Positions 23,717 through 32,627 are shown, numbered from the stretch's first letter. The stretch: 64,000 bases of DNA from Alicyclobacillus fastidiosus (GCF_026651875.1 NZ_CP104068.1:140940-204939); one strand, 5' to 3'. Translations and numbers: made by a program. The notes: generated by a model not told the origin, from the sequence alone.

Positions 23717-25340
23717 GGGTCTACTGAATGAACCATAAACCCACGCTTGGCAAGGAATCAGCGTATGATTTGTCGAAGTAAAGTGTATCGACTTTGAGCG
23801 GAACAAGCGAAAAACCGTGCACTTGGAGGACCGGCATTGTACGCGAATCATCAGGACCAACAGATACTTCCCGGAGACTTCTTTCTCCCGTTTGGGGGAC
23901 GACTTAGCGAGAACAACCGCTGGGTTCAACTTTCGTATCTCATCCCATGGCGACGTGTAGAACAGGAGTACAGCAAGCACTTCAGCAAGGACGTTCGGGG
24001 CGGACGTGCGGTTTCGGTTCGGATGGCGCTTGGTGCCCTGATTATTCAGGAGCGGGAAGGTTTTTCAGACCGTCATTTGGTCCAGCACATCACGGAAAAC
24101 CCGTACCTTCAATACTTCATTGGTCTCCCGGCGTATCAAGAAGAACCCCCGTTTGACCCGTCTCTGCTCACCCATTTTCGCAAACGATTGGGACCGGACG
24201 TCATCAACCAAGTGAATGAGTGGATCGTGCAAGCCGGACTGAAGGATGAGCAGAATGGCGACGATGACCAAAACAACAATGAACCCCCCAGGGAATCTGG
24301 ACAGTCCGAAGTAAACAGTCAATCAAAAGCTGAGGTTCAGGAGCCTCAAACCCATCAAGGGAAGCTCATTCTGAACGCAACCTGTACACCGGCAGACATC
24401 GCGTATCCGACAGACCTGTCGCTGTTAAACAGAGCGCGGGAGAAGCTGGAAGACATCATTGATACGCTTCACGCGCCGCATAAGGGCGAAGTGAAGAAGC
24501 CCAGAGACCGACGTCGTCAAGCACGTCGTGACTACTTGAGGACAGCGAAGAACCGTAAGCCGAGTCGTGCTGAGATTCGCAAGTCTGTCGGTCGGCAATT
24601 GCGTTATGTGGCACGGAACTTGAAATTCATTGAACAACTCGTACATTGCACTCCCCTCATGGCACTCTCACGGCGACAATATCGTGACCTTTTGGTCATT
24701 GGTGAGCTATATCGGCAACAGCGAGAAATGTATCAGAGCCGTAGTCATCGGGTGGACGATAGAATCGTAAGCATTGCACAACCCGACGTTCGACCGATTG
24801 TACGTGGAAAGGCAAAAGCAAATGTGGAGTTTGGTGCAAAGGTGTCAATCAGTGTGGTTGAAGGATATACACTGATGGAGAGAACAAGTTGGGACAGCTT
24901 CAACGAGGGTTCGACGCTAATTGAGTCAGTGGAGCGGTACGTTGAGCGTTTCGGATATTATCCGGAGACCATCTTGGCGGACAAAATCTACAGGACACGT
25001 GAGAATCTTCAGTACTGCAAAGACCATGGAATCCGGATGAGTGGTCCGAAACTTGGACGACCACCAAAGCAAGTCGACCGTGAGCAAAAGAAAATGGAAC
25101 AACAAGATATGGGCGAGCGCAACGCAGTGGAAGGAAAGTTTGGTGAAGGCAAGCGCATCTACGGGCTTGGCTTAATTCGAACGCGCGTTCGACAAACAAG
25201 CGAGACGGTCATTGCCATCCAGTTACTGATTATGAATCTCGAAAAGAGGCTACGGCTTCTTTTTTTGCTCATACTCGGAGAACTTTTTGGAACAGATTTC
25301 GGCACGACCGTGGTCATTGCGTAGTTCATTCATCAGACCC
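23717..25340 (+). mobile_element. IS5-superfamily element with 6-bp target duplication
   Basis: 1624 bp. Ends GGGTCTACTGAATGAAC and, reversed, GGGTCTGATGAATGAAC. Direct repeat TAACTA flanks it (23711-23716 and 25341-25346), so it inserted by simple transposition. Confidence 0.85.
23837..25324 (+). CDS. IS5/DUF772-type transposase
   Basis: 495 aa. N-terminal DUF772 domain (VRMALGALIIQEREGFSDRHLVQHITENPYLQYFIGL), the first catalytic Asp region replaced by NATCTPADIAYPTDLSLLN, a Lys/Arg-rich insertion, GAKVSISVVEGYT, LADKIYRTRENLQYC and a final AVEGKFGEGKRIYGLGLIRTR block (catalytic Glu). NATC has Asn where many relatives have Asp (LDATVTP), which may affect activity. Otherwise full length. Confidence 0.85.
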   Translation: MYANHQDQQILPGDFFLPFGGRLSENNRWVQLSYLIPWRRVEQEYSKHFSKDVRGGRAVSVRMALGALIIQEREGFSDRHLVQHITENPYLQYFIGLPAYQEEPPFDPSLLTHFRKRLGPDVINQVNEWIVQAGLKDEQNGDDDQNNNEPPRESGQSEVNSQSKAEVQEPQTHQGKLILNATCTPADIAYPTDLSLLNRAREKLEDIIDTLHAPHKGEVKKPRDRRRQARRDYLRTAKNRKPSRAEIRKSVGRQLRYVARNLKFIEQLVHCTPLMALSRRQYRDLLVIGELYRQQREMYQSRSHRVDDRIVSIAQPDVRPIVRGKAKANVEFGAKVSISVVEGYTLMERTSWDSFNEGSTLIESVERYVERFGYYPETILADKIYRTRENLQYCKDHGIRMSGPKLGRPPKQVDREQKKMEQQDMGERNAVEGKFGEGKRIYGLGLIRTRVRQTSETVIAIQLLIMNLEKRLRLLFLLILGELFGTDFGTTVVIA

Positions 25341-25350
25341 TAACTATAAT

Positions 25351-25782
25351 TCAATTACGATCAACGATTGTTTCGTTATTCTCTCTGTAGTCTTTTTTAT
25401 TCTTTGCGATGGGTTGTTCCTCACGTACCGATCCCTGGGCATTAACTTCAGAACGTTGTATGATCGCGTAGCTATATAGATCGCATATATAATCTTGAAG
25501 CTCTCTTGCAATTAATTTCAGTTCTTCAAAAACGTGTTCTATTGTATAAGCGCAATCTGTAGTCATTGAATGGATTATTGAGATTAGCTCATGATGAATG
25601 TTTGTTATCTCTAACAAATCGGTTAACTGTTCCGAAAACTCATCGCGAGGTATGAGCGGTTTAGAATTACCATTGGTATCGATGAAATAATTAGGTGTTA
25701 TGTCGTCAACTGATACAGAGTCTCTCTTGGTTAACATTGCCCACTTATCTAGAATAGCCTGTCCATTGGGTTTTTCTATCAA
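25351..25782 (-). CDS. Hypothetical helical protein
   Basis: 143 aa, TTG 25782 after ATAGGAGGG. Acidic N-terminus with SVDDITPNYFIDTNGN, then helices (FSEQLTDLLEITNIHHELISIIHSM, EHVFEELKLIARELQDYI), and a hydrophilic tail. No known family. Possible immunity or phage-type accessory gene; the 240 bp upstream is AT-rich and carries no other gene. Confidence 0.55.
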   Translation of the reverse strand: MIEKPNGQAILDKWAMLTKRDSVSVDDITPNYFIDTNGNSKPLIPRDEFSEQLTDLLEITNIHHELISIIHSMTTDCAYTIEHVFEELKLIARELQDYICDLYSYAIIQRSEVNAQGSVREEQPIAKNKKDYRENNETIVDRN

Positions 25783-26022
25783 AATATATCCCTCCTATGG
25801 CAAGTAAAAAATACTCACTTTACATTTTGTGGCTTATTAAATTTTGTGTAACTTACATTAATACATAAATTTTAAAATCAGTGTTAATTGAGTTGTCGTG
25901 GAGTTATTTTCTAGGATGACAAGAAGTAAATGACAACAGAAAACAAATCAGTGTACAATGAAATTTCAATAAGTTATACTTACATAACCAATATTGCTAT
26001 GATAGATGATTTTGGTAAATAA

Positions 26023-27541
26023 CTCAAGTTTCGCCCCCTTAGGCCGCCAGTTTTTCCTTGATAGCATTGGGTAAATGGCTTATAAACTGTTCAACAATCA
26101 TGTCGATCACGGTGTCGTTTTGAACATCTGTTGCTTCCATGATGGATATCAGCAGGTTTATCAATAGACGAATGTCGTCGACGAACCGGATGTCGTCTAG
26201 CTCGTCACAGCAGTCGAAGAAAAGAGCGCCAATCGTTCTTAGATCCTGGTCGTTTCGTGCGGCAGTTGCCAACATGATGTACCGTGCGAAGACGATGGTG
26301 GTATGGGCAAACATCTGGTCGTATGTGCGTCCCTGCAGTTCTTTTGCCAGTCGGAGGTGGGATTTGCTGACCTTGAAGAAGCACTCAATGTCCCATCGTT
26401 TTCCGTAGATGCGAATCACTTCATCGTCCGACAGGTTTGTGTCCGTAGAGAGCAACGCCAACCACTGGCTGGAACGGTTCCTGTCTCGAACGAACACAAT
26501 CTTCACGAGAACTGGGTTGCCCTTTGCATCTTGCCCTATCGTCACCATGACAGAAGCAAGGATCTTTGCTCGTCCACGGCGTTTTTTCAGAGCAGAGTAC
26601 AATTCTTTTAGTGTCATCCGCCGTCCTTCGTATTCGTAGTGAACCTTGGGCGTGGCTTTGAGCATGCAGACAACGTGGATCGAATGCTTCAAGGCCCTAA
26701 GAATGGTCGCCGGGTGTGCAAACCAACTGTCAAATAGCAGGTATTTGGCGGTAATGTCCATGCCTTGTGCTTGGGTCAGCAACTCGAACAGAATGTCCGT
26801 TGCCTTTTGCATGCTCTCTTTCCGACGCTTGTAACCGCAGGTGCGCTTGTCGATGGACCCTTCAACACCACGTAGGCGATTGCGCTCGTTTTCAGAACTG
26901 AGCAACGAAAAGGTGAGTGGCACGAATGAATTCCCGTCCGACCAGCCTAATGTAAGCATTCGAAACCCACGAACAAATTTGTGAGACACATGGTCGTAAA
27001 CCCTGGCAAGCAATTCGACTTTCTTGCTACGACTGCGACTAAACAGCGAATCGTCGACAATTAGTACATCTGCTCTGTCGTCTGAAATGAGCCGAGATAT
27101 CCGTTGTATGACGGCAGCACTCAGCAAAAGCAGAAAACGCCGCCAGTTGTTACGGGGGGAATTTAAGAATCGATACACCGTATCCTTACCAAACCCTTCA
27201 CCACCTGACTGCTTCAACCAACGGTTCAAACTTCGCTGAGTAAATACGAGACTGAATACGGCGCGGAACACATCCAGAACAGCCACACCAGCTTGTTTGG
27301 TGATGTTCGACTGCTTTAGGAGTCGTGCAATTCTGTACTCCTTGAAGAAAGCAAAAACCATGGATTGGAGTTGATCTTGGTCCTCAGGCTCACGTACCAT
27401 AAGGGGAAACATCCTCTTTCCGTAGATTGTGGTCTCGACAACTTCAGTCTACTAGAAAATGAGGATGTTTTGCCTTTTTCAATGCCCGAAAACCCAGTCA
27501 TACCAAGCGTTCATTGGCTCAAACCGGGTGCGAAACTTGAA
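26023..27541 (-). mobile_element. IS4-family element inserted into an IS6 element
   Basis: Ends CTCAAGTTTCGC (26023) and, reversed, TTCAAGTTTCGC (27541). Right flank is the C-terminal coding region of an IS6 transposase; the rest of that IS is missing on the left, and flanks (TAAATAA / TCATTAA) show no exact duplication, so a deletion accompanied or followed insertion. Confidence 0.75.
26039..27412 (-). CDS. IS4-family transposase
   Basis: 457 aa. DDE core with DVLIVDDSLFSRSRSKKVELLARVYDH (first Asp), LLFDSWFAHPATIL (second Asp) and the IS4 signature Y-x2-R-x3-E-x6-K in IYGKRWDIECFFKVSK (Glu). Complete and probably active. Paralogous to the transposase at 62552 with the same motifs. Confidence 0.9.
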   Translation of the reverse strand: MFPLMVREPEDQDQLQSMVFAFFKEYRIARLLKQSNITKQAGVAVLDVFRAVFSLVFTQRSLNRWLKQSGGEGFGKDTVYRFLNSPRNNWRRFLLLLSAAVIQRISRLISDDRADVLIVDDSLFSRSRSKKVELLARVYDHVSHKFVRGFRMLTLGWSDGNSFVPLTFSLLSSENERNRLRGVEGSIDKRTCGYKRRKESMQKATDILFELLTQAQGMDITAKYLLFDSWFAHPATILRALKHSIHVVCMLKATPKVHYEYEGRRMTLKELYSALKKRRGRAKILASVMVTIGQDAKGNPVLVKIVFVRDRNRSSQWLALLSTDTNLSDDEVIRIYGKRWDIECFFKVSKSHLRLAKELQGRTYDQMFAHTTIVFARYIMLATAARNDQDLRTIGALFFDCCDELDDIRFVDDIRLLINLLISIMEATDVQNDTVIDMIVEQFISHLPNAIKEKLAA

Positions 27542-28218
27542 TCATTAATAAAATCTGCGATGGAAGAGACAGGTAGGTGAAGTGACTGGACCTGTCCTTT
27601 CCTTATCATGTGTATAGCCTCAATTCCTTTAAGTGTGCTGTCAGCAGTTTGAAACGATTTGAATCCCAGCATCGGGTTCGTGATCCTCTTGATGAATCGG
27701 TGGTCTTGTTCAACAATGTTATTCAGGTATTTCGTTTGCCGGATTACGGTTTCTTGCGGTATCTCCGTTTCATCCTTTAATTGCTGTAGTGCCGGAGGGT
27801 AAGCAGGGTTTTTATCTACGGTGATGACTCGCGGTGTTTGATTGTGTGGGGAAGATAACGCCTTTTTAAAAAATCGCTTTGCGGCGAGGACATCTCGATT
27901 CGCAGACGGCATGAATTCGATCGTTTGACCTTTAGAATCCACAGCCCTATAGAGATACTTCCATTGTCCTTTTACTCTAATATAGGTTTCATCTACCCGG
28001 TATGAATCGGTAGTCGGCTTCAAGAAACGACGAATGCGCTTATCGACCTCAGGACCATACTGGTGAACCCACCGCATGATAGTGGTATGAGAAACCTGAA
28101 CTCCTCGTTCTTTTAGTAGTTCGACGATATCCCGGTAGCTTAAGCTGTATTGCAAATACCACCGAACCGCCGTCAGGATAATATGAGATTCGAAGTGCTT
28201 CCATTTGAACGCATTCAT
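27542..28218 (-). pseudogene. IS6-family transposase with displaced C-terminus
   Basis: From ATG 28218 a complete catalytic domain: SYRDIVELLKERGVQVSHTTIMRWV, VDETYIRVKGQWKYLYRAVDSKG, VITVDKNPAYPP, LNNIVEQDHRFIKR (DDE). At SSIADFIN the reading enters the IS4 end and terminates after foreign residues. The last about 10 residues are altered, so activity is possible but the element lacks one end. Confidence 0.85.
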
Positions 28219-28288
28219 ACCATAACTGCCTCATTCCTGAAGTTTATCCGGACAATACTACCATGCCTGCTGTTTTTGCACCAGAACC
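27542..28288 (-). mobile_element. IS6/IS240-like element truncated by IS4 insertion
   Basis: Right inverted repeat TTTTTGCACCAGAACC ends at 28288; left end removed at the IS4 junction. Confidence 0.8.
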
Positions 28289-28387
28289 CATTCCCTATTT
28301 ATTTCTTCAATCTAGTATATTTGTACGCTTGAATGGATAGATTAGTAGTAAAGGTCAATCGGACAACAAACACGGAGGTGCTTTACG

Positions 28388-28510
28388 ATGTACCAGAACT
28401 CAAAAGTATGCAAATCCGTCGAAGAATTTGTTGAAACCCTCAAGGCCCTTATCCATATGGATCACGTAGCACGCTTTAACTTGGACGGAACATGGACGGT
28501 TAGTTATTGA
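28388..28510 (+). CDS. 40-aa hypothetical protein
   Basis: ATG 28388, nine bases after CGGAGGTG, a strong site. MYQNSKVCKSVEEFVETLKA..., ending LDGTWTVSY. A GC-rich terminator follows (28519-28549). Good ribosome binding site, compact operon structure and terminator support a real small gene of replicon B. Confidence 0.6.
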   Translation: MYQNSKVCKSVEEFVETLKALIHMDHVARFNLDGTWTVSY

Positions 28511-28518
28511 TGCGGAAC

Positions 28519-28549
28519 CAACCCGCCCGCACCACATGGGGCGGGTTTC
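28519..28549 (+). terminator. Terminator after 40-aa gene
   Basis: CCCGCCC/GGGCGGG extended by AA/TT around GCACCACAT, followed by TTTCAT. Confidence 0.6.
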
Positions 28550-28589
28550 ATATAAACCAGGTTGCGTCGCCTTCCACCCGTGGGCAGCC

Positions 28590-28989
28590 GAGCGTTCGTG
28601 CGGTTGCTCATGTGAGCAGAAGAGCGCTTGAACGTTTGCTCTAAAGAGTATTAGAGCGTTTGAGCACCCGAGTGGTAGAGCGTTCCAGCAACCGAGTGGG
28701 TAAGCATATGCACGAAAGAGCGAATCCTCAAGTGAGCATATGAGCTATAGAGCGAGTGAGCGTTAGACCGTGTGAGCATACGAGCGTTTACACTACCGAG
28801 CATATGATCAAAAGAGCGTTAGAGCATGTACACGAAAGAGTATTTCATCATCCGAGCGATCGAGCATAGGAGCATATGTGCATCAGAGCGTTAGTCCAAG
28901 AGAGCAGTTGAGCAAAAGAGCATTTGAGCATATGAGCAAACGCACTTTCGAGCGATAGAGTGTTTGAACATATGCACTAACGAGCGACA
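28590..28989. repeat. 50-unit 8-bp tandem array (GAGCRNNN)
   Basis: Exactly 400 bp dividing without a gap into fifty 8-bp units; most are GAGCGNNN or GAGCANNN, some GNGC or reverse-type (GCTCATGT, CCTCAAGT). Same unit as in the parB-like gene at 32168 and the array at 32628. It ends inside the 3' end of the sigma-like gene (28977). Candidate centromere for replicon B; 50 sites make a large binding platform. Confidence 0.9.
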
Positions 28990-29492
28990 GCCTCGCTAGT
29001 CCTAAATAGGCCCGACACGTACACCCCGCAGCTATCGTCCAAGGTATTGAACAGGGCAGTCTGGACGCCTGATGTGCGTATTCTGGATAGCTTAGACCTT
29101 GCCCACTCAGCGTATTTCTGGACCGAGCTTTTTGTTAGGCCCATGTCGTCCGCGATTTCCTGAAAGGTCATACCGTCCATCAATGAGCGGAGTACATAGG
29201 ACTCACGGCGGGATAGCGAGCTCATATCGACCGATACGGTATCAGCTGCGCGATCCGCCTCATCGTCGGTTGAGTGCGTGTCATAGGATACAGCAAGGCC
29301 GTTTAGGGCGTCCGGTTCCACGAGGATAGTTCGGTAGTCTTCATACTCGGTGTTTGTCATTTGCCGGATAGCGTAGGAAAGGGACTCAATCATGGAGGCG
29401 TACTGTTTCTTTGTTTCGAAGTCATTGCATAGGACTTTCTTCTCACGGAGGGCCACTATTTGCTCTTGGTAGGCTTGAACTAGGTCTTGCAT
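28977..29492 (-). CDS. Sigma-70-region-4-like regulator
   Basis: 171 aa from ATG 29492 after AAAGGAG (a start 33 bp upstream lacks a site). N-terminal helical region (LVQAYQEQIVALREKKVLCNDFETKKQ) and a region-4-type HTH near residues 100-145: LSRRESYVLRSLMDGMTFQEIADDMGLTKSSVQKYAEWARSKL. Resembles phage ArpU/sigma-like regulators. Follows a terminator-containing leader. Regulates replicon or phage-like genes (inference). Confidence 0.7.
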   Translation of the reverse strand: MQDLVQAYQEQIVALREKKVLCNDFETKKQYASMIESLSYAIRQMTNTEYEDYRTILVEPDALNGLAVSYDTHSTDDEADRAADTVSVDMSSLSRRESYVLRSLMDGMTFQEIADDMGLTKSSVQKYAEWARSKLSRIRTSGVQTALFNTLDDSCGVYVSGLFRTSEAVAR

Positions 29493-29528
29493 GTTCGTCG
29501 CTCCTTTGGGAAGTTCGTAACGCACTAA

Positions 29529-29560
29529 AAAGCCCTGTCTACCGTGTGGTTACAGGACTA
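29529..29560 (-). terminator. Terminator/attenuator in leader of sigma-like gene
   Basis: CCTGT/ACAGG with extension on the minus strand, then GCTTTTTAG, 37 bp before the start codon at 29492. Confidence 0.5.
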
Positions 29561-29573
29561 CCGTTTTGCGGCT

Positions 29574-29708
29574 GATTTTGTCATACGTCTGCTCTGAAGT
29601 AGGACGTATGTCCCAAGTCAGTGGAGCTTTTGAGCCTGCTACCGTCTCGCACACGGTGGTAGATTCGTCGGGAGGTCGCAACTCCCGGTGAACCCGCTGG
29701 CTTTTTAA
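29574..29708. other. Structured region upstream of sigma-like gene
   Basis: Three strong hairpins in 135 bp: CATACGTC/GACGTATG, CTACCG/CGG(TGG)TAG and CGGGAG/CTCCCG, enclosed by GAGCC ... GGCTTTTT on the plus strand. Either a terminated plus-strand RNA or a regulatory leader on the minus strand. No match to a riboswitch I know. Confidence 0.4.
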
Positions 29709-29932
29709 TTGCCCCTATATGGGATATTATACCTCGCCCAATGCACCAAAAGAATGCCCGCGTTGCATTCGTAAAATTTTTTTCAAGTTCAGGTATAGAA
29801 TCTCGGAACTCTGCCAATCCTGCTAATAGGCGAGTTGGGAATGTCGTGTGATAGGCCGATGCTACGCTATGGTTATCGCGCCTATCGCCAGATATTCATA
29901 CCATATTCTCAAAAAATTTTTTGATGACCGCT

Positions 29933-29958
29933 ACGGGGCCGATTTGGCCCGTTTTTTT
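29933..29958 (+). terminator. Terminator
   Basis: ACGGGGCC/GGCCCGT followed by seven T. No convincing gene ends here; a short unsupported frame (29848-30048) runs across it. Confidence 0.65.
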
Positions 29959-29990
29959 ATTGCCCATAGCCGTGAGTATGGGAGGGCACT

Positions 29991-30012
29991 AAAAAACGCC
30001 CACAGAGGGCGT
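29991..30012 (-). terminator. Terminator of putative counter-transcribed RNA (B)
   Basis: ACGCCC/GGGCGT with six T on the strand opposite rep, as at 17518-17539. Marks the end of an antisense RNA starting in the rep leader. Confidence 0.6.
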
Positions 30013-30117
30013 ATGGCTCGTTTGGCAAGTATTTATGTGCTTAGGTAATTATAGCTTGCTTATCCAGCGATCCTTAGCGTAAAGTAGAAACAAATAAATC
30101 GGACGAGAAAAGCGAAA

Positions 30118-30153
30118 GGGATTCCCCCCTCCGCCAAGAGTTAAGGGAATCCC
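30118..30153. promoter_or_regulatory. Conserved leader hairpin B
   Basis: GGGATTCCC.../...GGGAATCCC around CCTCCGCC, preceded by CGAGAAAAGCGAAA. Counterpart of 17068-17106. The stem end differs (TTCCC/GGGAA versus TTCGC/GCGAA) with pairing kept. Confidence 0.6.
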
Positions 30154-30190
30154 AAGTCCAGCGCTATAAAACTGATAGGCTTATTCTAAC

Positions 30191-30222
30191 CGTTTTTTGT
30201 CTTGATAATCAAGACAGAAACG
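30191..30222. promoter_or_regulatory. Conserved palindrome in rep leader B
   Basis: GTCTTGATAATCAAGAC within CGTTTTTT...AGAAACG; counterpart of 17001-17030. The downstream box TAGTGCTAGTAAATTTT is also shared with leader A. Confidence 0.6.
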
Positions 30223-30273
30223 TGATTTAGTGCTAGTAAATTTTTCAGCACGATTCGAGCGTATCGGACTTAT

Positions 30274-30310
30274 AGCGCATCGGGACAAGTGTACCCGTAT
30301 GCGCTTTTTT
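30274..30310 (+). terminator. Attenuator hairpin in rep leader B
   Basis: AGCGCATCGGG pairs with CCCGTATGCGCT around ACAAGTGTA, then six T, 28 bp before the rep start. Relative to leader A, the stem has changed on both sides (ATGGG/CCCAT to TCGGG/CCCGT) while the loop is unchanged. Confidence 0.75.
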
Positions 30311-30338
30311 CGTTCCTTCGCAGGAGGAATGAAAGACC

Positions 30339-31355
30339 ATGTCGGAAACAAGTCGTATCGAGGTCATATGGGGCCACGCGATCCTCGACGAAGGATTCAC
30401 CACTATACCCAATCTCCTAATGCGTAACTTCCGCAGGCTAGGTATCGAACACGGAGAGTGGAGCCTGATTTGCACGCTCCTAACGTATAAGCACGACGAG
30501 CGAGACCCGTTCCCGAGTCAGGACACTCTAGCCGAGCACCTCTGCTGTTCCCGCAGGCAAGTTCAGAAGTGGGTAGAAAGCCTGGTCAAAAAGAACCTTC
30601 TGCTTGTTGGACAGCGATTCAACGACAAGAGTGGTCAGTTTGGCAACTCGGTTTATAACTTCAAGCCGCTAATTGACGCTGCACTAGCCCTTTATGATAA
30701 GGACGAACCCAGCGGTCCAGTAGAAAATGAGTGGAAAGTTCGGTACCAAAAGCCGTGCGTACCTGAAGTACGCACGGGTAAAATCGAACCGGACGTACCT
30801 GAGGTACGCACGGACACGGGACTTGAGGTTCGTACGGATACGCGACCTGAGGTTCGTACTAAAAGAACAAGTATTAAAACTACCAAATCTAAAATTAAAA
30901 GTAATAGAACAACAACAAAGGAGCCTAGCAACTCTACCAAAGCTGCTAACGCCAAAGCGAAACACGATACAAAGCGTATTGTTGTTGTTGTCGATTCAGA
31001 AATTGACGATTTAGGGTTTGAGATTGAGTCAAAACTTGGTGCGCCTATCCGTACCCTAATGCCTATGCTTAGTCAGTGGCTAAAAGAACACGGACGCGAG
31101 TACATAATCGAGAAGGCCGAGATTATACAAGGCGGCGATTGGAATAATCCTCTAGGTGCCTTCCGTAAGGCCGTAGAGGAAGATTGGCCCGTGATCGGGA
31201 AGAAGGCACAGACAAAGTCTAGCGATGACGACGATGATTTCGCCCGAGCTGAGGACGAGTGGTACGAGCGTTCCCGACAAAGTCTCTCAGGCAAGAGTAG
31301 TACGCAACACGATTCACGTTACGAGAACTTTTATAAACTGTTCCCCGACAGCTAA
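30339..31355 (+). CDS. Plasmid replication initiator (replicon B)
   Basis: 338 aa from ATG 30339, 11 bases after AGGAGG. N-terminal winged HTH (GEWSLICTLLTYKHDERDPFPSQDTLAEHLCCSRRQVQKWVESL, about residues 33-85), a repetitive linker with tandem VPEVRT/LEVRT units and a Lys/Thr stretch, then the conserved C-terminal domain (GAPIRTLMPMLSQWLKEHGREYIIEKAE ... GDWNNPLGAFRKAVEEDW) ending YENFYKLFPDS. Paralogue of 15936-16886. First gene of rep-parA-parB. Confidence 0.72.
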   Translation: MSETSRIEVIWGHAILDEGFTTIPNLLMRNFRRLGIEHGEWSLICTLLTYKHDERDPFPSQDTLAEHLCCSRRQVQKWVESLVKKNLLLVGQRFNDKSGQFGNSVYNFKPLIDAALALYDKDEPSGPVENEWKVRYQKPCVPEVRTGKIEPDVPEVRTDTGLEVRTDTRPEVRTKRTSIKTTKSKIKSNRTTTKEPSNSTKAANAKAKHDTKRIVVVVDSEIDDLGFEIESKLGAPIRTLMPMLSQWLKEHGREYIIEKAEIIQGGDWNNPLGAFRKAVEEDWPVIGKKAQTKSSDDDDDFARAEDEWYERSRQSLSGKSSTQHDSRYENFYKLFPDS

Positions 31356-31368
31356 AGGAGGTCTTTAA

Positions 31369-32178
31369 GTGACCGCAAAAGTGATAACTCTAGGCATCCA
31401 AAAAGGCGGCTGTGGCAAAACCACTACAACCGGGATTGTTGCTCACGTGCTGACGCATGAATATAACAAGCGTGTTCTTGTGGTTGATATGGACAGCCAG
31501 GGCAATCAAACGGAATATCTTACCCGTTGCGACATTTACGAGTTTGACGAACGGACGATTTTTGAAGCATTGAAAGAAGGCGATGTTCGTCCATACATCG
31601 TCAAGCTCGAAGATAATTTGCATCTAGTTCCTGCGACGGACGTTCTAGCGACGTTCTCATACTGGCTATACCACGATGGGAAGCATATCTATCCCGAGAA
31701 CAATGCAATGCATCTGAAGGCGCTCAGAAAGGCATTAGAGCCTGTTCTGAACGATTATGATTACATCCTCATAGATACGCCACCCCACATCGGAGAGCAG
31801 ACCTTAAATTCGCTCGTAGCGTCTGATTATGTGGTGGTCATGTTCGAGTCAAGCAAATTCTGTCTATCTGCCGTAGAACGATTCATAGAGACCGTGGAAT
31901 TCGTCCAGGGCTCAACTGGACAAGAATTGAATCCAAAGCTGCAGGTAGCCGGAATCCTGCGCAACTTGAATGACAAACGCAGGAGTGACATGAAAGACCT
32001 CGTGGAACTGTGTGGAGACCAGTATCCAGATTGGGTGTTTGAATCTGTCATCGACAGAACGGCTGCTACTGGACGTTTGGCATTAACAGGCTTTGATCAA
32101 TCCGAGAACAAGGAGCTGCGCAAAGCCATTGACCCATATCATGAATTTGTGAAGGAGTTGCTTGCACGTGTCGAATAA
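31369..32178 (+). CDS. parA: ParA-type partition ATPase (replicon B)
   Basis: 269 aa from GTG 31369 after AAAGGAGG, 13 bp downstream of rep. Walker A KGGCGKTTTT at 11-20, DMDSQGN near 42, YILIDTPPHIG near 132, and the shared NSLVASDYVVVMFESSKFC. Short type Ib ParA, related over its whole length to 15118-15909 but clearly a different incompatibility type. Confidence 0.92.
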   Translation: MTAKVITLGIQKGGCGKTTTTGIVAHVLTHEYNKRVLVVDMDSQGNQTEYLTRCDIYEFDERTIFEALKEGDVRPYIVKLEDNLHLVPATDVLATFSYWLYHDGKHIYPENNAMHLKALRKALEPVLNDYDYILIDTPPHIGEQTLNSLVASDYVVVMFESSKFCLSAVERFIETVEFVQGSTGQELNPKLQVAGILRNLNDKRRSDMKDLVELCGDQYPDWVFESVIDRTAATGRLALTGFDQSENKELRKAIDPYHEFVKELLARVE

Positions 32179-32620
32179 GAAACCGGATTACAAGGCGTTA
32201 GCTACGCAAACGCGTCGGCGTCTTCCTCATGAGGCGTTCTTGGGATCTCCTGGCGAGGATACCGAACCATCAGAAGAAACCATTGATCAGATTAAGGAAC
32301 AGGTCATTGGCTCGGAGCAAGTAAATGAGCGCTCGAGCACAAGTGCAGATGAGCCTTTGAGCGATGGAACAAACGAGCGTTGGAGCGAAGGAGCGGCTGA
32401 GCAAACGAGCACACCCTCAAACGAGCGCTTGAGCGAGAGTGTAAAAGAGCAAGTGAGCAAAAGTTCAAATGAGCGTTCGATCGATGATGAGGTCGGTCGG
32501 TACTCGTTTGACCTAAAGCGCAAGAAGCACCGTGCCCTTAAGTCAAAGTGCGCGATGGAAGGAAAAACGATCTCCGAAGTACTGGATCGGCTAATTGACA
32601 GCTACCTACAGGAAAACTAG
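32168..32620 (+). CDS. ParB-like ribbon-helix-helix centromere-binding protein with 8-residue repeats (replicon B)
   Basis: 150 aa from GTG 32168 (GGAG upstream; TTG 32162 is an alternative). Overlaps parA by 11 bp. Residues about 48-107 repeat every 8 residues (xNERxSxx, such as NERWSEGA, NERLSESV, NERSIDDE) and are encoded by 8-bp GAGC units. The C-terminal 45 residues (FDLKRKKHRALKSKCAMEGKTISEVLDRLIDSYL region) read as a ribbon-helix-helix. Same design as 14547-15146 with a different DNA unit, as expected if each protein recognises its own repeat. Confidence 0.75.
   Translation: MSNKKPDYKALATQTRRRLPHEAFLGSPGEDTEPSEETIDQIKEQVIGSEQVNERSSTSADEPLSDGTNERWSEGAAEQTSTPSNERLSESVKEQVSKSSNERSIDDEVGRYSFDLKRKKHRALKSKCAMEGKTISEVLDRLIDSYLQEN
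32314..32490. repeat. 8-bp GAGC array inside the parB-like gene
   Basis: About 22 units in strict 8-bp phase with GAGC in the same position (AAATGAGC, GCTCGAGC, AGATGAGC, CTTTGAGC, AAACGAGC and so on). Three units equal eight codons. Confidence 0.85.
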
Positions 32621-32627
32621 GGGCCAG

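Noticed and set aside
28590..28989. Repeat array as a CRISPR locus
   Set aside because: Units are 8 bp and contiguous, with no spacers of 25-40 bp and no cas genes nearby.
29848..30048. 66-codon open frame before replicon B
   Set aside because: It crosses a strong terminator and the end of the putative antisense RNA, without a ribosome binding site.
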